Positions 47,701 through 56,524 of a stretch of DNA of 64,000 nucleotides are shown here, piece by piece. Every line of letters begins with the position of its first letter. Position 1 is the stretch's first letter. Under the pieces are notes generated by a model. That model was given only the letters and a program-made list of their open reading frames with translations. It was not told the DNA's origin and made no database searches. The stretch comes from Haliclona indistincta. Lineage: Eukaryota > Porifera > Demospongiae > Haplosclerida > Chalinidae. Position numbers and translations under genes: made by a program. The stretch covers positions 18,575,752 to 18,639,751 of the forward strand of contig OZ024783.1 in NCBI GenBank assembly GCA_964017065.1, in the 5' to 3' direction.

Positions 47701-50700
47701 TAAAGTCAGAGTAAGTGAGACACACACATGTTTTTTAACAAGTATTAAAAAACATTTTAACCAAAATGCAAGGGATTTAGGGTTGGTACATTTATCGAAA
47801 AAGTATGGAAACAAGATTATGAAATGAAAGAATTGTAACAATAGCAGTGTAATGCTACCTCCCTATTAGATTAACCACAACTATCGAAAGCAGTTAATTT
47901 AGGGAGGTAGCATTACACTGCTATTGATACAATCCTTTTCATTTCATAATCTTGTTTCCATACTTTTTAAAATGTTTTCTAACACTTGTTTCTTTTCTTT
48001 TTTTATTAATGACTTAGTTGGCACTTATGCTAATACAGTGTATAAACTATCAGCTGACTGCATTCCGGCGATCAGCCTGGCGTCTCTGCACTGAATGCAA
48101 CACGTATCATGCAACATTAACTAAGCTTAGGCTAGCATTCTTACAAGCCTGAACAGACAAATCCAGTGTAACAGTGAAGATTTGCTTGTACAGACTGCTG
48201 TGAACACTGCTAGTGGCAGCAGCACTCGCGTTCCAAGCAATTTGTACTAAGGTGCGCTTGTATTAGAATAATTGCATACACGGCCGGGCGTGCACGAGTA
48301 GGCGTAACCTAGTAACGGAGTTCAAACAGAATGATGGAATGGAGTCTGTTATGGACCAAAATCACTGTTTTCCTGGAAATACTCGCTTCTGCTAGTGTTT
48401 TAGGCTTAAATAGATATCAGGTGCACTGCTCCCAACGACTAGTGTAGTTTCTGTGTAGGTTTTGTCTCGAATAGCTCACTAGCCACGGCGCTAGGCTCTC
48501 TGAAGAAGAAGAAGAAGAAGAAGAAGAAGAAGAAAGAAGATGAACAAACGGGTGACCACATGAACTCTGGTTTACCACCTTAGACCTGGTTTCTTGTGCT
48601 TCTGAAGGTCTCTTTGTAATCGCACAAATCGTGCAAAGAGCTTCAGAGCGTTAGGTTAGCTTGAAACGCCCGTACGGCGAAGATATGGCAGTGCCGTAGT
48701 AGTGCCTCCGGGCATTGCCAGAAATGAAATACATTTTCCGGACATTTGCTGTTTACGTATGAAAACGAACCACAAACCTACAAATTGTTTACTATGACTC
48801 TTGGAGGAGCTATTAAACTGCATTGGTGCTCTAAAACATCATCTGCTACCACAGGCAGACGGTCAACATCGCATACCGGAATAAACGTATTGCAAGCAAT
48901 GGTGGACGAAGAAACAAGCCATGGAACACATCTTTCAGCTTCCAGACGCCCCATAGCGTTTGAATCAACTACTCTACACTGCTAGAAGACACAAGGAGTT
49001 TGCTAACAACCTACTACTTGATTGCTGAAGCAATACAGCCACGAAAGAACTGTTTTTAGATCTGACCGTATTATGGTTTTATCTTAATTTTTACCTATTT
49101 TTCGCTGTTTTCATGCTAAAAATGGAACGCCCAAAATTCACCTACCGGAAACAAAATATGCACCATGCGAAGCTATTTATAGCCTAGCACAACAATCCCC
49201 GTCGAACTAGTGAATCTTTGTGCGATCTACTTAGACAAACGGTTTCGAAATCCTCCATTTTGTCAACATTTTGTATTTACGCAATTGAGAGAAATAGTGC
49301 AGAAATAGCATCGCGATTTGGAACGGTGAAACTACGTGCCAGCGCTTATAAACAGCCATGACAGGTTAGCTAAGGTACTGTTATCTATGAATCACCGTCG
49401 AACTAAGGAATCATGTTGCTCGTTGGCTACTGCCACGGCGTTTTCTTGGTCCTCTCAATGCTCGCCATACGTTTCCCCGCGTTAATTTACGGGAAAATAT
49501 ACGGTCAATTATTGTCCGTGTCCAATTATTTCTGGCAATGGCGAGACGCCATCTTACCATGCCCATAGCAACTTGCCTTACAGTCTCTATTAGGCCCGGG
49601 TCACACTACGTCTGGTAACTTCAAAAGGTTTGCCGATTTTGATGCAAACGTACGAATTTTGGGTAGCAACACGGTCACACCCAACCACGATTTCATCATG
49701 GCGGAACCAGTGTGCTGTGCTGTTGCTACTATGATTGGTATGATTGGTCATAGTAGCAACAGCGTTCAGCACGTCTGAGAACCCAAGGAAGTACACCCGG
49801 CGTCGATCAACTTTTATCGGCCGGCGTCGTAGTATAGAAAGCGCCTTCTGTTACCGTTGATGTCCACAGTGCTATTGTTATCACCTGCTGTACAACCATA
49901 TCTTCGAAGCCCAAGGCCGCTTTTGGTGTGCTGACCGAGGACAGTTGGCACTGATCAGAATCCCGGCGTTACCTAGTAGTTTTCCTCTTTTTGCGTGGCT
50001 TGCCATCATAAACACAACACAGACACGTGGATTGAGCTGTGAACGTCGACGCAAGCGCGGTGCTGTTTGCCACGTTCACGACATCAAAACTTCGCGTCTA
50101 CGTTTGCGTCAACGTCTGAAAACGTGTTGTGTGACCGGGAAAACGCAAGCTAATTATCCAGATTTTTGCGGGTCGAAACGTAGTGTGACCCGGGCCTTAG
50201 TAGACTCATTGTAAGCGCTTATCTCTTAGGATAGCCACTAGGTAGTTAAAATACCCCTGATGTCGTCAAAAGCCAAGATATACGTGAATTATTGCGTTTA
50301 GCCTAAGTGTAGCCGCCATCTTATTTTCCGCCCAACCATAAATATGCCACGACTACCACGTGGCATAATCACACGCATGCGCGAACAGTGTGTACCAGGC
50401 CGTCCGCTCAATAGAGCAGGCCTGGGTACGAGGCTACTTTGTGGTGAGCCTGCATACACAATAGTTCTTAATCACGTGACCGTTCACGCTGCTATTGTCG
50501 ATCGATGTCGCTTGTTCCCGCTACCAGGAGCACCCAATAATTGTTAAATTGTACTTCTGATTTGTGCATGAGCTTCAACAAGTGACGATACGTACAATAC
50601 AGTCATCAGAGTAGCTTGCAAACAGGAAAGCTTCACGAACTGCTAAGAAAATCGATGAATATTCATCATGTACTGCAAACGTGTACGATGATAACCGGCA

Positions 50701-53700
50701 ACGGTGGAATTCCACCGCTAGTCACGCATGCGCAAACAATAGATTTCTTCTCCTAACTAGCGCCTTGGTACGAGGCTATGCAATAGTCTACTAGTGGACG
50801 GAGCAAGCCAGAAAAGAGATCACTGCATGGTCTGGTATATCAGTGATTGTATTAATTGTGACAGACAGACAGACAGAAAGATATATTATTCTTAAAAGTA
50901 CATTAGAATTCTTCACCACAGCTAGTATACTGTCTGCTTAGGCAGTACATTACCATAGTATCAAAGAGAATGCCTAGCTTCTTCAGACCTGTCTGAAGAA
51001 GGCATAAAGCCGAAATCTCACAAAGAACTGTTGTTTCGACTCTAAATTTTGCCAAGTACATAGCAGTTGACCATAATTAGATGACAGGCAAACAGACAGA
51101 AAGACAGATACACATGTGTGTGTATCTACTAACATACCAGTGATCTGGCATTGATGTCTATCTCAGATTTTGACAGGAGCAGTCGAACAACCTGAGAGTG
51201 TCCATTGCCTGAGCTAACAATAAGTGGTGTGTACTGTACAATAGTAGAGAATGATAACAACAACACAGTAATTATTAATAAACAATGCAACATTTTACAT
51301 AATCAATTGTTGTTCAATATAGCAAGTCCCACACTGATCAAACAGTGTCTTCTGTGATGTACCTATCTATGCCTACATCATTCCATAAATACTTCTGTGT
51401 TCTTATTGATTGGACAGTATTTTACCACATGTTGATCACACATTGTGTATTAGGCAGTCAGAGACTGAGCAAGTGCACAGATCATCACAATTAAGGCATC
51501 GTGTGCGGTTCTTCACGGCAGAAGAGCCGACCAACAAGAGTGCACACGTTGAGACTGATGAACAGAGAGATGACAGGCTACAGCTAGCACATGATCGAGG
51601 CAACGATAATATGGTGCTACTGCATGAGACTGATCAACACAGCTCAGTAAATACCAGCTCAGATCATGCAGTCTGTTCTCACTCAGGCTCACCACACACT
51701 CCATTTATAGCCTGATCGATGCTGAGAAAAAGTCAAGCACACGTACACCATATTGTAGCAAGGCCGTAGCCAGGATTTTTAAAGGGGGGGTTTTGTTTGC
51801 GGCGCAGAGCGGCGCATAAAATTTGTAGGTATGCAATTAAAATGTTTAACTAATTAATTATTCATGATGGGTGTGTCCATTGAATCAAGCAGTTTGTGAT
51901 GATAGAGTGGTTACTCGCGACCGTGTACTGTGCATGCAACTAGGAAGCTAGCCGCCGTATTACTGCAGTCTTCTACACTAGTAACAGCGATTTGTGGAGT
52001 CAAAAGTAGCCATTATAGTAATTTTCTGAAGACTTCAAGCGGACCGTTGGGAAGCCTGCAAGGGCGGTTCGTCCGAACCACCGAACCCCCCGTCTACAGG
52101 CTTGCATAGCATGAGACAAAGTCAACTAGTTTGCTGTGAACCATGCTCTTCTTTGTCAGGTGTAACAACAATGTAGGGTGGGGCTAGCTCACATGTACAG
52201 TACATGTAGTCAATGATAACAATACTCACATAGTGATGATTATGATAGTTGATATCAGCTCCTCCTGCTATCTTTTCTTTCACTCTTCTGACATTACCAT
52301 CCCTGCAAGCCTCATAGAGTTCCACATTCTGTGAGTAGAGCACAACATAATGTAAGCAGTAACAGACAATGATTGCTACATTCTCCATCAGCTAACATGA
52401 GTCTATAATCGACCACGCCTACTAAGAGTAGGAGTGTGAATCGCCCACGCTTTAATTGGATTTTCTGCCAGCGAACTGTCACTAGCGGATATACTATTTT
52501 TAGTGCTGTTAGACCACACCTCCTTGAACATGGTACACATCAGGCAACCTGACTCAGAGCAACTGTATGTACTCGTGAAAGCATCTGATAGCCTATCCAG
52601 CCACATCGTGGCGTCACTAGATCACTTGTACGTTCGTGGTTCGGCTATCTGATTGTTTCGAAGCTGTTTATCGCTCGATTATACAACTGGATCCCTAGAG
52701 CTGCTTTGCTGAGCTGTCAGCATAGCTGTTCCGCTTCAGTTATATGTGTTGTATCACGGCCACTAACCGTAACAACTACTGTTACATCTCAGGTAAGGAA
52801 CTCTCTGAGAAACTAGTCTGGCAGCCCCGCCCCTTCGCATTATTGTGGAAGGGTCTGGCGTCAGTAGTATCAAACAGTTGTACCAGTGGAATTTAAATTA
52901 TGTCACATTTTCACGTGTTAATTAGTAACAAAATGGCGGCGGTCAGTGTGCTGTTTGCTTTATCGATCTAGCTCACAAAATTGGCGGAAGAAGCAACCTT
53001 CGGTCAGCTTAAAAAACTATGACATCTAATTCAAGCGCCAATGGAGAGCAGGTAAAGTATAGACACTTTCTGTACCGTGTTTACAACCTAGTAAGTTACA
53101 AAGTCGAGCGTACAAGCCAGCTCTAGCATTCTTATACTCACAACCATTACGTTCAGTAGCTCGTTCATGACATATGCATGGTCAAAACAGGTGTACAGAA
53201 CGTTTATTGCAGCCAATACTGTGTGATTACTAGGCGAACGTTCGTAGCTTATGAATATTCATAATTAATTGATTCTGCCGTGCGTGTCTGCAATCTGATT
53301 GGATCGCAGAAATCCCTGCGACTGGTACAACTGTTTGATACTACTGACGCCAGACCCTTCCACAATAAAGCGAAGAGGCAGGGCTGCCAGACTACTGAGA
53401 AACAGCTGACCAGTGATATAACACGAAGCTTTGATCGAACGGAAGACAGCCGCGCTCACGAGGATTGGCGAAGGCAACGACGGCCTTATAAATTGAACTA
53501 GAAATAGAGACCAAGATGCTTCCTCAGCGCTTAGATCATAGACAATATTAATCCTCTGTCTTCAGTATTGGGCTACCATCTTTAAGCGCTAAAAATAGTA
53601 TATCCGCTATATAGCGACTGTTTGCTGGCAGAAAATCCAATTAAAGCGTGGGCGATTCACACTCCTTCTCTTAGCAGGTGTGGTCGATTATGGACTCCTA

Positions 53701-55044
53701 GATCTAGATCAGGGGTACGACAAGTTAATTTAATAAATTATGACGTATTTCGCTGACATACGACACGCCCACTATATGCAGGAATGTATGGAATGTTTGC
53801 TTTGGACAGTTTGCCATCGCGCTATAGTACATGATATCGAGCTCAGGTGTGCATTGTTTACACTCCAGATCAAGGCAAGTAATATTCCAGAACAATCAAC
53901 AGAAAATAGCTGAAACAAGTTATCTGCTGTTACATTGATTGGACAATTAACATTTGTGCGTAGTGCAGCCAGAGTTTGTGCGTCACAGTCGCAATTTTTA
54001 CAATATTTACCGACTGATGCTCAAGAATGATAGCAATGCCGTTTTGATCACGTTGGTGCTTTCTTAGGTGAATAATTTTGCAAACCAATTCTCTATCTTC
54101 ATCTCTCTGTACTGCAAAAACTAAAAGAGGTAAGGGTGGGGTAAGGTAGCTTAAACGAAAGCTCTTGGGTAGTAGTATCCATTCCGCAACACACTTACCG
54201 TTCAAATTTTCCTCTAAAGACGTAGCTGACCGGGAAATTCGCAATGTATTTTGGTTTAGCCTACGTGCAGCAACGTCAGCATTACATCAGAATAAATTAG
54301 CTTGTCGTACCCCCTGGATCTAGATCCTGCAACTACTGATCACATGATCCATCTCATTAATATTCATGAAACACCGTATCCTCAGTGTATGTAGGGCACG
54401 TGAGGCTGTGGCTATTATATTATTGGTCATTAGTGAGATTCAAGTTGGTTGTCATAGTCAATGGTTCATGCTTGATAGTGTGGTTAGCATGGTTGATGTA
54501 GTGTGGTTAGCATGGTTGATACACCTTAGCCATACATGGCTTCTCTGTATTACGCAATCGTTATCACTTGAGTCTGATAGCACATGCTCTAATTGATATT
54601 CTTGTGCGTTATCACAAGCAAGCTGTGTTTACTTTGGTGCAGTGGCTTTGCAAGATTGCTTCCAACAGAAGCAGCTTGAATAGCGTTGGAATTAGAATTA
54701 GAGCGTAATGCTCTCAGACTCACGTGACAATGATTGCGTAATACATACAGAGAAGCCATGTATGGCTAAGGCTAACCACACTATCAAGCATGAACCATTG
54801 ACTATGACAACCAACTTGCAAACTGCAGTATAATAATGTCGTGTACACAGTGATCGGCTCCTTGTGGACTGCAGCTAGCCTTCTGAACCGGACTGAGCCA
54901 CCCCGGCGGCCAGGAGTACGCCGGGCCTGGGCTCAACCAGCTCTCGCTCGCTCGTACCACAGCTTATTGCGGGATAGTGCTAGTGGAATACAGTATTCTC
55001 TCTCTTACCAACTGGTCCTGCTGTTGCTCGCTGAGAGAACTCAT
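32422..55044 (-). CDS. Gene B: ANK-Roc-COR-ZU5-UPA-Death-TM-Death protein
   Basis: Nineteen minus-strand exons join in phase to about 1,509 codons: 55009-55044, 52230-52328, 51138-51233, 41262-41363, 40688-40760, 40498-40548, 37317-39317, 37186-37266, 37060-37133, 36939-36996, 36215-36768, 36003-36146, 35772-35952, 35601-35723, 34765-35477 (minus a MITE), 33086-33190, 32890-33024, 32796-32837 and 32422-32738. Domains: four ankyrin repeats, Roc GTPase, COR, ZU5, UPA-like, death domain, Ser/Thr linker, one transmembrane helix, second death domain. DAPK1 has ANK-Roc-COR-Death; UNC5 and PIDD1 have ZU5-UPA-Death; this combines both. Likely a signalling scaffold in apoptosis or innate immunity (inference). 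The MITE in exon 15 puts a stop in this haplotype, and stopping after exon 15 is an alternative end. The exon 15 donor (GTAATT) is weak, so the link to exons 16-19 is less certain. Confidence 0.8.
32890..33190 (-). CDS. Gene B exons 16-17: Ser-rich linker and transmembrane helix
   Basis: Exon 16 (33086-33190) encodes a Ser/His/Thr-rich linker like exon 14. Exon 17 (32890-33024) has a strongly hydrophobic stretch of about 20 residues (IVLCVLIIVAVVSLLIF), a likely transmembrane helix. The join at phase 1 avoids the stop met in other frames. An ORF in another frame from 33202 was considered but breaks the phase pattern. Confidence 0.6.
33480..34516. repeat. Repeat relics in gene B intron 15
   Basis: 33600-34030 is the reverse complement of the dispersed repeat at 49140-49550. 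At about 34480-34516 a lone end of the TTAA MITE family occurs ('tttgtcaaaataattcagg', then 'aaagggttaa'). No host gene is seen. Confidence 0.6.
34765..35477 (-). CDS. Gene B exon 15: first death domain, cut by a MITE
   Basis: The exon encodes a death domain: LLLEAVNNVTEWHGLGRRLG, LCKLEVAYRGD, LKAEMFDVWLDNSPNATW, ITALKAMAKNKIVSDIE. A 446-bp MITE (34955-35400) with a 9-bp duplication sits inside. Taking out the MITE and one repeat restores 258 nt in frame; with it, a stop codon follows at once. So this is a recent insertion allele, or the gene is now disrupted. Confidence 0.85.
34955..35400. mobile_element. MITE with 17-bp inverted repeats in the death-domain exon
   Basis: Ends TAGCCTCGCCTCCAGGC and its exact inverse. 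Flanked by GGTCATTGT at 34946-34954 and 35401-35409, a perfect 9-bp target duplication. No coding capacity. Related to the elements at 46393-50778 and 47450-50436. Confidence 0.93.
35772..36146 (-). CDS. Gene B exons 12-13: UPA-like region
   Basis: Exons 36003-36146 and 35772-35952 follow ZU5 directly, in the place of the UPA domain of UNC5, PIDD1 and ankyrins. Beta-rich sequence such as SLSLCFKSNTTILL and HCSFELRFERY fits, but the assignment rests partly on position. Confidence 0.6.
36215..36768 (-). CDS. Gene B exon 11: ZU5 domain
   Basis: About 185 codons. The ZU5 pattern is clear: GYGFYIEVPEGALPPGVTAS, then SALYWVSCSEEFRKEVAVNI with HCAII, and later a beta-rich stretch to YGTVRLKQFSVIAM. 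ZU5 domains occur in ankyrins, UNC5 and PIDD1, where they pack against a UPA and death domain. In PIDD1 ZU5 self-cleaves at HFS; I see FSV here without His, so cleavage is not predicted. Confidence 0.85.
37317..39317 (-). CDS. Gene B exon 7: Roc GTPase and COR domains
   Basis: A single 2,001-nt exon of 667 codons. The P-loop is GPPATGKTS near its N terminus. After an acidic/Pro-rich insert, the switch-II-type motif DSGGQP is followed by YLDVFPLFVRNKCLALF, and GTFADRMNE is a plausible base-recognition motif (TxxD in Roc). A COR-like winged-helix follows (WFGFYLSLLSEAEQR, LKECLDIGRSL, AFFHNLNLILHY, LVIIKLKPILDLVSLLIG). Roc-COR proteins (LRRK, DAPK1, MFHAS1) bind and hydrolyse GTP and dimerise via COR. 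The C-terminal quarter (Cys-rich CSCIPQRECRHILC) is not recognised. Confidence 0.85.
39345..39515. repeat. 61-bp tandem repeat, about three units
   Basis: Units with 'atcacaacacagctagtgta' in intron 6 of gene B. The rest of this intron to 40497 has a segment at about 40020-40100 that is inverted and shared with 57055-57130. Confidence 0.85.
40498..41363 (-). CDS. Gene B exons 4-6: ankyrin repeats and linker
   Basis: Exon 4 (41262-41363, MTALHYSAHYGHTAVAEQL), exon 5 (40688-40760, RTPLDWARHENHQDIVDLL) and exon 6 (40498-40548, Ser/Thr/Pro-rich linker). Exon 5 must be spliced at a GTCAGT donor; reading through gives a stop seven codons later, in both gene A and gene B. Confidence 0.78.
41560..42344. 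mobile_element. hAT-like MITE nested in the Harbinger element
   Basis: 21-bp inverted ends CAGAGGAGGTTGGAAGCATT with flanking gcgcggagt and gcacggagt (8-9 bp duplication, one mismatch). No transposase. Confidence 0.8.
42412..43663 (+). pseudogene. Harbinger DDE transposase, defective
   Basis: A HARBI1-like nuclease. Catalytic regions visible: ASIDGSHI (first D), LVGDSAYPLLPWL (second D) and VVEIAFGRLKARWRCL (E), and the family-typical NETVRGFKAKWGIPQC and CCTLHNVCE. The reading frame breaks near 42785, has a TAG at about 42808 and a 2-base insertion near 43103, so no functional protein is made from this copy. Ends at 43663. Confidence 0.88.
43784..44620 (-). pseudogene. Harbinger Myb/SANT-like protein, frameshifted
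   Basis: The accessory DNA-binding protein of Harbinger elements. The Myb/SANT-like domain is clear (VLQLISLWGEEGVQEQLEGS, then CRAKIKKLKLDYRKAKDKN and FEALVPILG), followed by an acidic Ser-rich linker and a charged coiled-coil-like C terminus (LELEEKRMKFEAEQKKEERE). The domain is split over at least three frames. Confidence 0.82.
44978..46345. mobile_element. Non-autonomous DNA element with ATGTTACGACCCGATTC ends
   Basis: Insertion in gene B intron 3 relative to gene A ('cacatcgtgtctacacatc'). Inverted ends ATGTTACGACCCGATTC; subterminal 'gcttcgaaac' motifs also inverted. Target duplication not clear. Contains a nested MITE at 45529-46224. Confidence 0.75.
45529..46224. mobile_element. MITE with CATAGGCGTAGGAA ends, nested
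   Basis: Inverted ends CATAGGCGTAGGAA / TTCCTACGCCTATG and an exact 5-bp duplication GCAGG (45524-45528, 46225-46229). GC-rich strings of G and C lie just inside the ends. Confidence 0.85.
46494..46697 (+). CDS. Unassigned 67-codon ORF in outer element
   Basis: Begins MEHIPCALCKCAEIDVNT; Cys-rich N terminus, basic C terminus. It may be a remnant of a transposon gene or chance. No family is recognised. Confidence 0.25.
   Translation: MEHIPCALCKCAEIDVNTIPSDFYIPEFSELINTYQHAFNCDRRLSRLRRRLSKNKYSTTKLLRAIS
46759..47242. mobile_element. pogo/Tigger-like MITE
   Basis: Ends CAGTACATATCGGTTATAGCG and, inverted, CAGTACGTATCGGTTATAGCG flanked by TA on both sides. Internal 'tatagcgat' motifs recur on both strands. 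TA duplication and CAGT ends fit the pogo branch of Tc1/mariner. Confidence 0.8.
47739..50368 (+). mobile_element. Helitron-like element 4
   Basis: Same plan as the copies at 8627, 16522 and 25321: palindromic head beginning ACAAGTATT (arms 47739-47860 and 47895-47990), a GAA tract at about 48506-48540, GTAGCCGCCATCTT at 50309, and a terminal hairpin ATGCCACG/CGTGGCAT ending TAA, with host T following. No Rep/helicase. Confidence 0.7.
49593..50196. mobile_element. Harbinger-like MITE nested in Helitron-like element 4
   Basis: Ends GGCCCGGGTCACACTACG, exactly inverted at the right, with TTA duplication (49590-49592, 50197-50199). Deepest level of the nest. Confidence 0.88.
51138..55044 (-). 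CDS. Gene B exons 1-3: start and first ankyrin repeats
   Basis: Exon 1 (55009-55044) encodes MSSLSEQQQDQL; the same exon and GTAAGA donor are kept in gene A, which supports the start. Exon 2 (52230-52328) begins NVELYEACRDGNVRRV; exon 3 (51138-51233) has TPLIVSSGNGHSQVVRLLL. Each exon is close to one ankyrin repeat. Confidence 0.78.
51761..52106. mobile_element. MITE-like insert in gene B intron 2
   Basis: Absent from gene A (about 5785). Possible 5-bp duplication TAGCA on both sides; ends AGGCCGTAG and, inverted, AAGCCTGTAG are imperfect; runs of G and C inside. Confidence 0.55.
52399..53697. mobile_element. Element with about 100-bp inverted ends, gene B intron 1
   Basis: Inverted arms starting GAGTC-ATAATCGACCAC, including 'gattttctgccag'. 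Absent from gene A. It hosts the MITE at 52814-53394. Confidence 0.7.
52814..53394. mobile_element. MITE with TAGTCTGGCAGCC ends and 9-bp duplication
   Basis: Inverted ends of about 75 bp; exact duplication CTGAGAAAC (52805-52813, 53395-53403). TAG...CTA termini and 9-bp duplication match the elements at 34955, 46393 and 47450. Confidence 0.9.
53710..54316. mobile_element. hAT-like element with CAGGGGTACGACAAG ends
   Basis: Inverted ends CAGGGGTACGACAAG and CTTGTCGTACCCCCTG; duplication GATCTAGAT at 53701-53709 and 54317-54325. An ORF of 104 codons on the minus strand (53930-54244) is unassigned. Confidence 0.85.
54440..54832. mobile_element. Foldback MITE upstream of gene B
   Basis: Inverted arms of about 100 bp (54447-54577 and 54724-54826) share 'catggcttctctgtattacg'. 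Gene A lacks it ('ggctactatgtcgcgtac'). Confidence 0.75.
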
Positions 55045-55282
55045 GGCACTACTGGTACAGCGACTCAGCGGCACTCAAATCGAGAGAAGGGGGCGTGTAT
55101 TATGAATAATTATGAGTAAAATCAAATTTGAGAATTTGAACAAATTTTAAAGTAAACTTGATCAAATTGGGTTTAATCTTTGTTGCCCTGACTGACACTT
55201 AATTTTGAGGCAAAAGACTTATTAGTATTATAATTATTATTAATTCACTTATGACAAACATACCACTATTAATACTAGTAGG

Positions 55283-56491
55283 CTATCTGTCTCTATGCTC
55301 CAATACTGTACTACTGGTCGCTCCATGATGATTTGGTAGAGATGTGTTTTGTTTGGACCATAGTTCAGTATATAGTGAGTGAGGGTTTGATAACAAGTGA
55401 TAGTGTGATCCTCTCTCAATGATCCTGCCATCTTGACCCAGTACTAGTATCTCATCAGCATCCACTATACTGGACAGACGATGAGCAATGAAGATTGAAG
55501 TGCGATCATGAGCTGTGATCTGACGCATTGCACTCAATATATGCTACAGCACAACAGAGATAATGTATCAGATTAATAATCACTCATCATAAGTTACTTC
55601 CTCCCTCACCTGTTCTGTAATGGAGTCCAGTGATGATGTAGCTTCATCATACACTAGTATTGGTGCATTCTTCAACACTGCTCTGGCTATGGCTACTCTC
55701 TGCTTCTCACCTCCTGCAAGAGAGAGATAACAAGGAGTGAGAGAGAGAATTACTCTGATACTCAGACTCTCCCTTGTAAGAAATTTGTCTATACTTATAA
55801 TTATATGCAAAGTAGAATACCAATACCAATAATATTCAGTATTGTCTCCATACCTGATAGTTTGAGTCCTCTCTCTCCAACTGGTGTCTCATATTGTAGT
55901 GGCATCCCTTCAATAGCTCTCTTGAGTCCAGCTATCTCAATGGCGTTCATCACCTCCTCATCACTGGCTGATAGGTTACCATATGATACATTATAGAGGA
56001 TTGTGTTATGGAACAGCACACTGTCCTGAGGGACCACTCCGATACTCCTCCGTAAGCTATCAAGAGTGATGTTCCTAATGTCCTCTCCTCCTACTGTGAT
56101 CCTTCCATCCCATGGATCATAGAATCTATACAGCAACCTCACTATAGTGGACTTGCTGTAGTAGAAAGGAAAGGAACAGTACTGTTGACCCTTCAAAACC
56201 TCAGTTATTCATATCAAGCTTGTGAATCTTATTATGTTGTCATGACTACTACTAACCCTGATCCACTGCCTCCAATAATGGCCACCTTCTTGCCAGCAGG
56301 AACAGTGAATGATAGATCAGTGAATAATGTCTTGTCGTCTGAGTAACCAAATCGAACATTCTCAAACATGACAGTTGCTTTGTCAGGAGGTAGGATAAGA
56401 GATGGAGCACCAGGTAGATCCTAGAGAGGGAGGGGGGAGGGGGTTGAGAAGGAGAGACAGAGAGAGAGAGGAGGGGAAGAGAAGGAGAGAC

Positions 56492-56524
<33 letters not shown>

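Larger units (their letters stand above)
47450..50436. mobile_element. Inner 9-bp-duplication element
   Basis: Inverted ends of about 67 bp starting TAGCCTCGTACCCAGGCCTG. Exact duplication CTTTGTGGT at 47441-47449 and 50437-50445. Nearly all of its interior is a Helitron-like insertion. Confidence 0.92.
46393..50778. mobile_element. Outer 9-bp-duplication element in gene B intron 3
   Basis: Ends TAGCCTCGTACCCAG and, inverted, TAGCCTCGTACCAAG. Flanked by agcaatagt (46384-46392) and tgcaatagt (50779-50787); gene A has the single site tgcaatagt at about 4233. Most of its 4.4 kb is made of nested elements. Confidence 0.88.

Noticed and set aside
49945..50214. 89-codon ORF
   Set aside because: Covers the end of a Harbinger-like MITE; no homologous domain seen.
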